Assembly: GCA_965203855.1 (NCBI GenBank)
Contig: CBDBDN010000005.1
Location: 434,001-498,000 of the forward strand
Reading direction: 5' to 3'
Length of the DNA stretch: 64,000 nucleotides
Origin: Bin87 sp965203855
Lineage (GTDB): Bacteria > Chloroflexota > Dehalococcoidia > Lucifugimonadales > UBA3495
The position numbers were made by a program, and so were the translations under genes. How positions within the stretch are numbered: position 1 is the first letter of the stretch; the number at the start of each line of letters is the position of its first letter. Below the pieces are notes generated by a model, which saw nothing but the letters and a program-made list of their open reading frames with translations, did no database searches and had not been told where the DNA came from. Of this stretch, positions 42,881 to 50,663 are shown piece after piece.

Positions 42881-43048
42881 CCATTCCGGGCGGGACGCCG
42901 CCACTAATCCCAACACAGTCCGGGCGCAGTCCGGAGGCAGATGATCGCCGTACTATAAGCGTACAACAATACGACCCGGCGGCGCCTGGGCTACCGGACG
43001 CTGGCCGCAGTATTCGCCGCCGCGTTGCACTTGAAATGTGAATCCACA

Positions 43049-43072
43049 TTCCGGCTTGCGCCGGAATGACGG
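43049..43072. repeat. Palindromic repeat element
   Basis: One copy of the ATTCCGGCTTGCGCCGGAAT core plus GACGG tail, between the IS30 fragment and the convergent DUF58 gene end. Confidence 0.85.
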
Positions 43073-43106
43073 CGAATATGACTACACCCCCCTAGTGAGT
43101 GAAAGT

Positions 43107-44426
43107 TCAACTAGGGCGTGAAGCGGATACGGCGGTGGCAGCGGTTTCGTCAAGGTTGGCGATGGGGGCGTTGGGGCCGGCTACGGCGACGGGGAAGGAG
43201 AGGGCGCGGTTGATGTCGGCGTTGCGGCGCACCAGGTACAGCGGTATGTCGTGCTGGCCGAGATAATCGGCCGCGGCTCGGAAGGTAGTTCCCGGGGCGG
43301 CGTTTGCGCCCGGCGCATCAAAAGAAGCGCGGTCAACATAACATACGGCTACATTGACGCCCTGCCGGCGTATGCTGACCAGAGCAGGCGCCCATTCGGG
43401 CCGGTTGGAAGCGGTAATGACCATTAGGGTATTGAACCCGGACAGATGCGGACGCAGTTCGTAGATGAAACGCTCCAGGGGCAGGCTGCCGTCGGCGCGC
43501 AGCCCGGCGAGGGCTTCCATCAGGGCGCCCAGCTGGTCGGGGCGCCGGTCGGGGGGCAGCATCCAGAGGCTGGCGGCGTTGGCGGCCAAGCCTACCGGCA
43601 CATCGTTTTCGTCCCACTGCCGGATCAGCGATGCGGCAATCGTAACGGCCAGTTCCTCAGTGTTGTCGGGCGGTTCGCCGAGGTGAGAGCGGCGTTCCAG
43701 ATCCAGCAGCGTCCACGCCTGGGCCGACACTCCGATGTCAAACTCTTTGACCATCAGGCGGTTCATCCGTGCGGTGTAGGGCCAGTGGATGCGGCGCAGG
43801 CTGTCGCCGTGGGCGTAGTCGCGCACGGCAGAGGATTCGGGAGTGATGGCCGGGGTGCGGCGCGCAAAAGCGCTGTCGCTGGGCAAGTTGGCGAACCGGC
43901 GGTCCAGGTCGGGCAATGGCACCGGGGACGGCAGCACGGTGTAGGGTCGGTCGGCCAGAAAAGTGCGCTGGAGCCGGAACATTCCGAAAGGGTCGCGGGC
44001 GGTAACGCGCACGCGTCCGGTGCGATAGATGCCGCGGCGGGTCAAGCGGGTGGCAATGCGAAAGGAACGCTGCTGTCCGCGCACCAGGGCGACTGTGCGT
44101 CCGCCGGGATTGGGCAGGTCGGTATCCTCAACCACTTCCAGCCAGGATTTGGGCATACGGGTGCGGTTGACCAGCCGGATTTGGCCTTCCAGGAAATCGC
44201 CGACTTGCCCGCGCGTGTCCAGCCGGGAGAGGTGGACATCCAGGCCGCGCAGGTTGAGCCAGGTCCAGATGTAGCCGATGCCGATAATCAGCGACAGCGT
44301 GAACAGCAGGCGGTAAAAGAAGGGGAACCCGGTGGCTACGGCGTAGAACAGCGTTGCCAGCAGCAGCGCGGCCAGCAGGAATTGGCGCCAATGCCGCCGG
44401 AATACGAGCTGAATGTAGGCGGACAT
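43107..44426 (-). CDS. DUF58 (VWA-like) membrane protein
   Basis: A 439-residue protein with two adjacent N-terminal transmembrane segments (about 15-60) and the DUF58 signature YAHGDSLRRIHWPYTARMNRL followed by VKEFD near residue 210. The remaining part is VWA-like (WTLLDLERRS, then EELAVTIAASLIRQW). DUF58 proteins typically work with a MoxR AAA ATPase as chaperone-like complexes. Here the MoxR gene (45058-46047) lies upstream on the same strand but is separated by a HicBA pair. The start is 3 bp after the hicA stop. Confidence 0.9.
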   Translation of the reverse strand: MSAYIQLVFRRHWRQFLLAALLLATLFYAVATGFPFFYRLLFTLSLIIGIGYIWTWLNLRGLDVHLSRLDTRGQVGDFLEGQIRLVNRTRMPKSWLEVVEDTDLPNPGGRTVALVRGQQRSFRIATRLTRRGIYRTGRVRVTARDPFGMFRLQRTFLADRPYTVLPSPVPLPDLDRRFANLPSDSAFARRTPAITPESSAVRDYAHGDSLRRIHWPYTARMNRLMVKEFDIGVSAQAWTLLDLERRSHLGEPPDNTEELAVTIAASLIRQWDENDVPVGLAANAASLWMLPPDRRPDQLGALMEALAGLRADGSLPLERFIYELRPHLSGFNTLMVITASNRPEWAPALVSIRRQGVNVAVCYVDRASFDAPGANAAPGTTFRAAADYLGQHDIPLYLVRRNADINRALSFPVAVAGPNAPIANLDETAATAVSASRPS

Positions 44427-44429
44427 GGG

Positions 44430-44693
44430 TTAGTTCTCCCAGAGCCGGGGGTTAGTGAAACGCTCGGGGATGTCGCCGTCCGTTGCGGCGCGGAATTCGT
44501 CAACAGTCATACGCAATTGCCCGGTGATAATCCGGCCCATCAAATCCGCATCAACTTCGCCATTGCCAAAGGATACGAAAGTCCGAAAGCCTAATCCGGG
44601 ATAGCGATAGCGCCAATAGTCGTTGCGGGCGGTTTCAACAAATCCCATCCGCAGCAGCAAGCCGGCGCAAGGCTCTGGGGCGTACATTGGCAT
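44430..44693 (-). CDS. HicA-like toxin
   Basis: An 87-residue protein. LLLRMGFVETARNDYWRYRY followed by RTFVSFGNGEVD and GRIITGQLRMTVDEFRAA follows the HicA pattern: helix with GF, beta strands, and the final GxLRxxxxDxxEF motif. The classic HicA catalytic His (GSH) is replaced in the ARNDYW segment, so ribonuclease activity is uncertain. The start at 44693 lies 9 bp after the HicB stop. The gene ends 3 bp before DUF58. Confidence 0.6.
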   Translation of the reverse strand: MPMYAPEPCAGLLLRMGFVETARNDYWRYRYPGLGFRTFVSFGNGEVDADLMGRIITGQLRMTVDEFRAATDGDIPERFTNPRLWEN

Positions 44694-44702
44694 AGCGCGG
44701 CA

Positions 44703-45008
44703 TTACGCACGGGCCAGTTCGGGGATCGGAACAGATACCCGGCGCATCCGGTAAGGGATGCTGGCGTCGGCAAGGTCGCGCAACAGGTCGGACATTGCGG
44801 CGGCGGCGGTTTCGGCGTCAATTACGCTGACGCCATCGTCCCAGGGTTCGCTGATGATGTGGGCCATGGCAGCGGCAATATCGTCCAGCGCGGCCTTTGG
44901 AGTATCGCCTTGCCCCCAAACTCCGGCAACGGCGGTACACCAGGCAGAATAGCGGGTTGAACCGTCGGAGATTTCATCTTGCCAGACGACAACATCAAAA
45001 CTGGGCAT
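44703..45008 (-). CDS. HicB-like antitoxin
   Basis: A 101-residue protein with the HicB-type partial RNase-H fold: DVVVWQDEISDGSTRYSAWC, then AGVWGQGDTPKAALDDIAAAMAHI, equivalent to the family motif of YxAxCPELPGCxxxGDTxEEAxxNxxEAI. The C-terminal part (MSDLLRDLADASIPYRMRRV) would bind toxin or DNA. The gene order antitoxin-toxin is the HicBA variant order seen in some systems. It lies between MoxR and DUF58 genes. Confidence 0.65.
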   Translation of the reverse strand: MPSFDVVVWQDEISDGSTRYSAWCTAVAGVWGQGDTPKAALDDIAAAMAHIISEPWDDGVSVIDAETAAAAMSDLLRDLADASIPYRMRRVSVPIPELARA

Positions 45009-45057
45009 AGCGGCCTCGGTGCTTTGGGGGGATAGCAGCGACGGTATCGGCAGCGGT

Positions 45058-46047
45058 TTAGCGGGCGCCGGGCACTGGGATGGTGTCCAGCAGTTCGGCT
45101 ACCAGGTTTTCGGGGCGCACGCCGCGCATTCGCACGGCCGGAGTTACTACGATGCGATGGGCCAGCACCGCCGGGGCCAGCTCTTTGACGTCGTCGGGGA
45201 GCACATAATCGCGGCCGCGTATCAGGGCGAGGGCGCGGCTGGCCCGGAACAGTCCGAGAGAGGCGCGGGGGGATGCGCCCAGGGCGGCGTCGTGGTGGCT
45301 GCGGGTCGCTTCCGACAGAGCTACTACATACTCGCGCACCAGGCGGTCGACATATACATCCTGCGCGGCTTGCTGCAACTCGCGCACCTGCTGGGGGGTA
45401 GCGACGGCGGCCAGGTTCGCAATGGGGTGGGTATGTTCCTGCTGGGCGATGATGGAGATTTCCTCCTCAAACTGGGGATAGCCTACACTGATACGCAGCA
45501 GGAAACGGTCCAGCTGGGCTTCGGGCAGGGGGAAAGTGCCTTCGTACTCAATGGAGTTCTGGGTAGCGATTACCAGGAACGGCAGCGGCAGGGGATGGGT
45601 AACGCCGTCCACGGTAACCTGGCGTTCCTCCATGGCTTCCAGGAGGGCGGACTGGGTTTTGGGGGTGGCGCGGTTGATTTCGTCGGCCAGCACCAGCTGC
45701 GCGGCAATGGGGCCGGGGCGATAGTTGAATTCGCCGCTGGCCTGGTGATAGACGGAAACGCCGGTTACGTCGCTGGGCAGGAGGTCGGGGGTGAACTGGA
45801 TACGGGAGAAAGAGCCGCCGATGGAGAGGGCGAGAGAGCGGGCCAGCATAGTTTTGCCGACGCCGGGGACGTCCTCGACGAGGATATGGCCCTCGGCGAC
45901 GAGCGCGGCCAGGGCCTGTTCAATGACGTTGTCCTTGCCGACGATGACGGAGGCGACATTGGCGGCGATGCGCCGGGCAATGTCGGCGGCGGCGGCAGTG
46001 GCCGGGGGTACGGCGGCGGACGCATCGGTTACGGCGGCATTCGGCAC
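45058..46047 (-). CDS. MoxR-family AAA ATPase
   Basis: A 329-residue AAA ATPase. Walker A is in LVEDVPGVGKTMLARSLA near residue 60, Walker B with sensor in LVLADEINRATPKTQSALLEAM, and the arginine-finger region in LPEAQLDRFLLRISVGYP. The C-terminal lid domain ends with ALVLAHRIVV-like sequence. MoxR ATPases pair with DUF58/VWA proteins to assemble or activate other complexes. The start at 46047 lacks a strong ribosome binding site but matches family length. Confidence 0.95.
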   Translation of the reverse strand: MPNAAVTDASAAVPPATAAAADIARRIAANVASVIVGKDNVIEQALAALVAEGHILVEDVPGVGKTMLARSLALSIGGSFSRIQFTPDLLPSDVTGVSVYHQASGEFNYRPGPIAAQLVLADEINRATPKTQSALLEAMEERQVTVDGVTHPLPLPFLVIATQNSIEYEGTFPLPEAQLDRFLLRISVGYPQFEEEISIIAQQEHTHPIANLAAVATPQQVRELQQAAQDVYVDRLVREYVVALSEATRSHHDAALGASPRASLGLFRASRALALIRGRDYVLPDDVKELAPAVLAHRIVVTPAVRMRGVRPENLVAELLDTIPVPGAR

Positions 46048-46662
46048 GGGCGGCGCTCCTGACGGTTGAGCAGTGGCATCGCCCGACAGTTTATCATACC
46101 GCCGCAGTTGGAATGACGGTAGGGGGCCGGCATTCCGGTTGTGAGGTCGGAATGCCGGGTGGGGGTATTGACACCGATGGACAGGATGGACGGGATTAGT
46201 TCCCGCCCGTCCCGCCTATCGGCGTTGGGTTGATTTTGCTGGGGTGGCGGTGCCTCCGTTGGTACAGGATGGGGGGTTGTCAGGCGGTGAACTTGCTAGC
46301 GGGGTTCGGGTTTCCGAGTTTTTGGTTTCCAGGTCGGTTTCAGCCCTACGGCCGGAGGTTTTGCGCGTTGCTTTTGACGAGGCTGGCTTTTCGTCCGGGG
46401 ACGGGGCGCTCCGTCTGGCGCCTTGGCAAGACCCGACTCCTTCGGTTAGTTTGACCGTGGGCGAGTAGAGAACGCCGGTGCGACTTGATTGCTGAATGAC
46501 CGTAACGACCTGGAAATCGGTGGGCTCGGAGATTGGCTGCCTGACGAATCTGATTATAGCACGGCTGTACGGCTTGGCAATGGGGTTGTGTCATTGGCGG
46601 GAGGGGAATTTTTTACACCGGTGGACAGGATTGGGCTGATGGAGGGGCGGCGGGGTTTTGGG
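46048..46662. other. Gene-poor intergenic region
   Basis: Contains an inverted repeat (46174-46222) and low-identity repeat tails. Short open frames around 46230-46470 have no ribosome binding site and no recognisable motif, so I do not call them genes. Confidence 0.5.
46174..46222. repeat. Inverted repeat of the GGATGGACAGGATGG hairpin family
   Basis: The left arm CCGATGGACAGGATGGACGG pairs, with some mismatches, with the right arm ending CGCCTATCGG around a short TTAG loop. It is related in arm sequence to the elements at 18205-18268 and 49861-49924. Confidence 0.75.
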
Positions 46663-47001
46663 TTAGGGCTGCCGTCCCATGTAGGCAATCAGTTTGTCCA
46701 GTTGGCTGGCATCGTCCGGGACGGCTTGCTCCGGGCCGATAAAACCGGCTTGCCGCCCCATATCGGCAAACCCGGATTGCAGCATCGGAGCGGTAGGGAT
46801 GCCGGCGATGCCGGCGGCGGTGAACTCCAGGCCGTCAATCAGATGGTTGAGCAGGCCGTGCACATTCCATTGGGAGCAGGGCGTGGGGTCGTCCAGCTGC
46901 GACTGGCGGACGCCGGCGATTACGGCTTTGGTGCGGGCGGTAGTCTGTTCCAGCAGCGCTACGGGGTTGGGCGTTATGGCGTCAGCGGCGGCGGCGGTCA
47001 T
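46663..47001 (-). CDS. TIGR03086-like/DinB-fold protein with internal deletion
   Basis: A 112-residue protein. The N-terminus (LLEQTTARTKAVIAGVRQSQ, then DDPTPCSQWNVHGLLNHLIDG) matches the first helices of mycothiol-dependent maleylpyruvate isomerase/TIGR03086 metal-binding proteins. The C-terminus (DDASQLDKLIAYMGRQP) matches the end of the same family (…LxAFLGRxP). The central helix pair with the second and third metal ligands, normally about 80 residues, is missing. It is still an uninterrupted frame, so a shortened protein may be made. Probably inactive. Confidence 0.65.
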   Translation of the reverse strand: MTAAAADAITPNPVALLEQTTARTKAVIAGVRQSQLDDPTPCSQWNVHGLLNHLIDGLEFTAAGIAGIPTAPMLQSGFADMGRQAGFIGPEQAVPDDASQLDKLIAYMGRQP

Positions 47002-47138
47002 CGGGATTAGGCCTCCGGGTGGTACGGGATTGGGATAGCGGCGGGGTATAACCGTCGTTCCGGTGCTCTAGTCATTCCGGCGAAAGGCAGAACCTTACGG
47101 TTGGCGTCTCTATTACCGTGATGGCTGATTACGCCGCC

Positions 47139-47224
47139 AGATTCCGGCGTAAGCCGGAATGACGGTTGGGGGGTTGGAATGACGGTTGGGGGGTTGGAAT
47201 GACGGCTGGGGGGCGGAATGACGG
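47139..47224. repeat. Palindromic repeat with tandem tails
   Basis: One palindromic core (about 47141-47160) is followed by four tail units of the form GGAATGACGGTTGGGGGGTT. They lead directly into the duplicated leader of the next gene. Confidence 0.85.
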
Positions 47225-47320
47225 TTTACTGAGGGAGGCATATTGCGGATATACGGCGAGTCTATGATAATGGCGTCCAAGCTGGCCGGAATGACGGTTT
47301 ACTGAGGGAGGCATATTGCG
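47214..47320 (+). repeat. 34-bp direct repeat carrying the ribosome binding site of the next gene
   Basis: A 34-bp sequence containing ACGGTTTACTGAGGGAGG is present at 47214-47247 and again at 47287-47320, 73 bp apart. Only the second copy is followed by an ATG. The GAGGGAGG inside each copy is the likely Shine-Dalgarno. Confidence 0.9.
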
Positions 47321-48292
47321 ATGCGCGCGGTATGGTATGAGGAGAATGGCGATGCGTCGGTTTTGCAGGTTGGGGAGATGCCCGACCCGGAACCGGGTCC
47401 CGGCGAGGTGCGCGTCCGCATTGCGGCTTCGGGGGTGAACCCGTCGGATTGGAAACGGCGGCAGACGGCCGGCCCTGGCACCAGTTTTCCGCGCGTCATC
47501 CCCAATCAGGATGGGGCCGGCGTCATTGACCGGGTAGGCGATGGCGTGCCGGCGGCGCGGATTGGGCAGCGGGTCTGGCTGTATCAGGCGCAGTTTGGGC
47601 GGCCTTTTGGCACCGCTGCCGAATATACGGCGCAGCCGGCGAACCGGGCCGTGCCGCTGCCGGACAATGCCGACTTTGAGCTGGGCGCAGGGTTGGGGGT
47701 GCCGGCATTGACGGCGCATCGCTGCGTGTTCGCCGACGGGCCGGTAGAGGGCAAAACGGTGCTGGTGCCCGGCGGCGCCGGGGCGGTGGGCAATATGGCG
47801 ATACAGATGGCGCGGCTGGGTGGGGCCGCGGTCATCATCAGTACCATCAGCGGGGATGCCAAGGCGGAGATTGCGCGGCGGGCCGGCGCCGACTATACGG
47901 TGAACTACCGCACCGAGGATACTGCCGCGCGCATTTTGGAGATTACCGACGGCGCCGGCGTTGACCGGGTTGTGGAAGTGGATTATGCCGGCAATTTTGC
48001 GGCCAGCCGGCAGGTCATCCGGCGCGGCGGCAGCATCGCTATCTACGCGGCCGGCGATGGGCCGCCGCCGCCGTTTGGATTTCCGGTCAGTAATGTCAAT
48101 GTGCGGCACGTGCTGGTGTACGATATGCCGGAGTCTGCCAAAACCGCCGCCGTCAACGACACCAACCGCTGGGTCGCTGCCGGGCAGCTGTTGGGTATGG
48201 ACGGCCCGCATTTTCCGCTGGCCGCGACGGCCGACGCTCACGAAGCGGTGCGCGGCGGCGCGGTGGGCAAGGTGGTGATTGATGTTCGTTAG
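47321..48292 (+). CDS. Zinc-independent quinone oxidoreductase (MDR family)
   Basis: A 323-residue NADPH:quinone reductase-like medium-chain dehydrogenase. N-terminal GroES-like domain (MRAVWYEENGDASVLQ, then RIAASGVNPSDWKRR), NADPH-binding VLVPGGAGAVGNMAIQMARL near 145, and GAGVDRVVEVDY. No zinc ligands are present, as in the quinone oxidoreductase branch. Acts on quinones or alpha,beta-unsaturated carbonyls. GAGGGAGG precedes the ATG within a duplicated leader. Confidence 0.92.
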   Translation: MRAVWYEENGDASVLQVGEMPDPEPGPGEVRVRIAASGVNPSDWKRRQTAGPGTSFPRVIPNQDGAGVIDRVGDGVPAARIGQRVWLYQAQFGRPFGTAAEYTAQPANRAVPLPDNADFELGAGLGVPALTAHRCVFADGPVEGKTVLVPGGAGAVGNMAIQMARLGGAAVIISTISGDAKAEIARRAGADYTVNYRTEDTAARILEITDGAGVDRVVEVDYAGNFAASRQVIRRGGSIAIYAAGDGPPPPFGFPVSNVNVRHVLVYDMPESAKTAAVNDTNRWVAAGQLLGMDGPHFPLAATADAHEAVRGGAVGKVVIDVR

Positions 48293-48830
48293 ATGTTAGT
48301 TAGCGGGGCAGTGATAGGCCGGCGTGATGCAGGATTAAACGGCCCAGAGGGGATTGCGGCGCCGGTCCGGGGCAAGGCCAGCGCCGGCGCATGGAGTTCG
48401 GGGAGAGGGCGCGTCAAAAAAGGCAGCAACCCGTTCCGTCCCGGAATTGCCCGGCGGGATTTGGTTCAGCCAATAGCGGCAGATAGTGAGTAAGATGCCG
48501 ATTTGATGATTCGGCAGCCTCGGCGAATGCCATTGCGGGAATTGTTGCGGACAGGAGTCTTTACCGCCTTACTGCAATCGCCATTACCGCCTTGGATCTA
48601 GCTCCCAAATACCTCAAAATAAACGTTGCCAACTCCGTCGGCCATTCTTGCATATTAAGCCGATACCGGATAGACTATCATCCTGTTACTGCCAGCGGTC
48701 TTGCGGCAGCCCGCCCGCCCGCCGCCGGCATCCCGGTGCCGGCGAAGTAACCGACGATGCGCTATTGTGGGGGCGGACGGCAGGCCATCCCTACGATAGC
48801 GCGCTGCGCCCGGCGTGATAAAATGCCGGT
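48293..48830. other. Intergenic region without a supported gene
   Basis: About 540 bp with interrupted frames on both strands and no recognised motif. A small CCGGCATCCCGGTGCCGG palindrome lies at about 48727-48744. Nothing else stands out. Confidence 0.5.
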
Positions 48831-49157
48831 ATGTACGAGGTTCTTGCTTACACTGACCAACGGGGACGCAGCCCGTTTGACTTATGGTTGGATCGACAGG
48901 CGCCGCCCGTGCAACGACGCATTCATCAGGTTTTAGCCCGTATGGTGGACGGGAATATGGGCGATGTACGGAGCATTGGCGGGGAAGTAATTGAGCGGCG
49001 GGTTCATTTTGGACCAGGCTATCGGCTCTATTTCGCTTGGGACGGGCCGACGCTGATAATCATGCTGTGCGGCGGGGACAAGAGCAGCCAACGCAATGAT
49101 ATTACCAGCGCTCGTGCGCGCTGGCAGGATTATAAAAACCGCTCAACAGGAGGTTAG
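48831..49157 (+). CDS. RelE/ParE-superfamily (HigB-like) toxin
   Basis: A 108-residue addiction-module killer protein. It starts MYEVLAYTDQRGRSPFDLWL, then DVRSIGGEVIERRVHFGPGYRLYFAWDG in outline, LIIMLCGGDKSSQRNDI and ARWQDYKNR. This is the phage-Gp49-like HigB branch, with the GYRLYF strand and GGDKSSQ(R/Q)xDI motif, and cleaves mRNA at ribosomes in studied relatives. The toxin precedes the putative antitoxin, as is usual for HigBA. Confidence 0.85.
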   Translation: MYEVLAYTDQRGRSPFDLWLDRQAPPVQRRIHQVLARMVDGNMGDVRSIGGEVIERRVHFGPGYRLYFAWDGPTLIIMLCGGDKSSQRNDITSARARWQDYKNRSTGG

Positions 49158-49159
49158 CT

Positions 49160-49381
49160 ATGCCGCACGCGGCGCGAGACTGGAAAATAGGGGCGCGCGA
49201 CAGAATAAAGCGCAGCCCCGAACTGCATCTGGAGACCGTGCAGGAAGTACGGGAACTGCTGGCATCCGGGAATGTCTCAGACGCAAGGACGGCGCGCCGG
49301 ATCGCGCGCGATTTGCTGGAGCTGGATTTCGCTAACGACTCCGAACTGCTGGCGCAGCTGCGCCAGCCGGCCGTCGTCTGA
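49160..49381 (+). CDS. Putative antitoxin of the HigB-like toxin, unfamiliar type
   Basis: A 73-residue protein starting 2 bp after the toxin stop, with GGAGG upstream of its ATG. The sequence (DWKIGARDRIKRSPELHLET, then VREVLASG-like VRELLASGNVSDARTARRIA) lacks the HTH_XRE pattern or the FLxxALxDVxEA motif expected of usual partners of this toxin. It is mostly helical and charged. The role is assigned from position only. Confidence 0.6.
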   Translation: MPHAARDWKIGARDRIKRSPELHLETVQEVRELLASGNVSDARTARRIARDLLELDFANDSELLAQLRQPAVV

Positions 49382-49467
49382 TTCCTCTCCCGCTGCCCAT
49401 TTCCGTTGCCCATTTCCCAGCAATTCTGAACACGAAAACAAACACGAACACCAAGGGAGGACCTACT

Positions 49468-49842
49468 ATGCGCGTAGTACGCATTGCCAATGTAGAACAC
49501 GTACCGCTGGGGCCGGCCGAGCCGGTTCCGGGATGGACGGGCGGCGAAGTGCATCGCAGCCGCCAGCCTATCATCGGCGAGGGGCAGAGCGAGTTTTTCA
49601 ATGCCAGCGTGGTCAATTTCCAGACCGGAGCGCAAACCGGCTGGCATCGCCACAGCAGCGACCAGATTCTGGTTATCACGCTGGGCAACGGCATCGTCGC
49701 CGACGAAACTCAGGAGATTGAAGTCGGCGTGGGCGATGTGGTGCATATCAAGGCGGGCGAAAACCACTGGCACGGTGCCACCGCCAACGGCTATATGGGC
49801 CACATTACCATCACCACCAACGACAGCACGGCCAGCCGGTAA
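49468..49842 (+). CDS. Single-domain cupin protein
   Basis: A 124-residue cupin with metal motif GWHRHSSDQILVITLGNG and GDVVHIKAGENHWHGA. It starts MRVVRIANVEHVPLG with GGGAGGACC upstream. Paralogue of the cupin at 5181-5540 with about 40% similarity by eye across the core. Function unknown; related genes are often annotated as carboxymuconolactone- or quercetinase-like cupins. Confidence 0.88.
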   Translation: MRVVRIANVEHVPLGPAEPVPGWTGGEVHRSRQPIIGEGQSEFFNASVVNFQTGAQTGWHRHSSDQILVITLGNGIVADETQEIEVGVGDVVHIKAGENHWHGATANGYMGHITITTNDSTASR

Positions 49843-49860
49843 GTCGCTGCCCAATTATTG

Positions 49861-49924
49861 GCATGGATAAAGGGGATGAAAGGGATATAGTCTGATATAT
49901 CCTGTTTGTCCGGTATATCCATGC
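49861..49924. repeat. Inverted repeat of the GCATGGATA hairpin family
   Basis: The left arm GCATGGATAAAGGGGATGAA continues to GGGATATA and pairs imperfectly with TATATCCTGTTTGTCCGG followed by TATATCCATGC. It lies between the cupin and the CoA-binding gene. Same arm family and same position (just before a gene) as the element at 18205-18268. Confidence 0.85.
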
Positions 49925-49945
49925 CATACTATTCCAAAGGAGTAA

Positions 49946-50377
49946 ATGGAAATGGACTTGATTGATGAGATTTTGGACAGTGTGAAAACCATTGCCGTAG
50001 TGGGTTTGTCGGACAACCCGGCGCGGGACAGCAATGGCGTTTCGGCCTATATGCAGGCGCGGGGCTACCGCATTATTCCGGTGAACCCGGCACTCAACGG
50101 CGCCGTCGTGCTGGGCGAGCCGTCGTATGGCGATCTGGAAACGGCCGCGGCGGCGGCATCCGAGCAGGGCATCGCTATTGACCTGGTGGATGTGTTCCGG
50201 CGCAGCGAGTTCGCCGGGGCGGTGTCCGATGCCGCCGTAAGCATCGGAGCGCGCTACATCTGGATGCAGGACGGCGTAGTGGACGCAGCGGCGGCGGAAC
50301 GGGCGCGCGCCGCCGGCGTCGGCGTGATTATGGACGACTGCATCCTGCGGCAGCACAAACGGCGGCGGGGCGGGTAA
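49946..50377 (+). CDS. CoA-binding domain protein
   Basis: A 143-residue protein of the YccU type. It has the CoA-binding Rossmann motif TIAVVGLSDNPARDSNGVSAYM in outline near residue 12, then GYRIIPVNPALNG and the active-looking IDLVDVFRRSE and ARYIWMQDGV. The C-terminus GVGVIMDDCILRQH contains the conserved Cys. AAAGGAG precedes the ATG. Precise role unknown. Confidence 0.92.
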   Translation: MEMDLIDEILDSVKTIAVVGLSDNPARDSNGVSAYMQARGYRIIPVNPALNGAVVLGEPSYGDLETAAAAASEQGIAIDLVDVFRRSEFAGAVSDAAVSIGARYIWMQDGVVDAAAAERARAAGVGVIMDDCILRQHKRRRGG

Positions 50378-50398
50378 CGGCAGACCGCCGTATCCGGC

Positions 50399-50590
50399 GT
50401 GTCGGAAGCGCAATTATGCGGTACTGACAATCCGTTTCCGGGAATGAATCCGTATTTGGAACGCCGGGACATCCGGCCGAATTTTCATGAACGACTGCCA
50501 GCGGCAACAGCCAATGAACTGGGGCCGCAACTGCCCGACAATTGCCGCATTGCTATGCACCGGCGAGTTGAAGTTGCCAAGCAGGCCGGC
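50399..50590 (+). pseudogene. DUF4058 N-terminal fragment
   Basis: About 60 residues (NPFPGMNPYLERRDIRPNFH, then LPAATANELGPQLPDNCRIA) match the start of DUF4058 proteins (PSPFPGMDPYLE…). After about residue 60 the similarity ends, and the remaining ~200 residues of that family are missing. Probably a leftover from a truncated gene. Confidence 0.65.
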
Positions 50591-50663
50591 CTGACGCCGT
50601 CAAAATCAATGTCCAGCCCGGTTATAATCAGACGGAAGTTCCCAACCGCCAGGGAGGCACGCC

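Noticed and set aside
46230..46470. Two short plus-strand frames in the gene-poor region
   Set aside because: No ribosome binding site, no recognisable motif, overlapping each other in different frames.
48293..48830. Possible tRNA or small RNA gene in the 540-bp gap
   Set aside because: No TPsiC-like GGTTCRANYCC box or cloverleaf was found here or in other gaps by eye.
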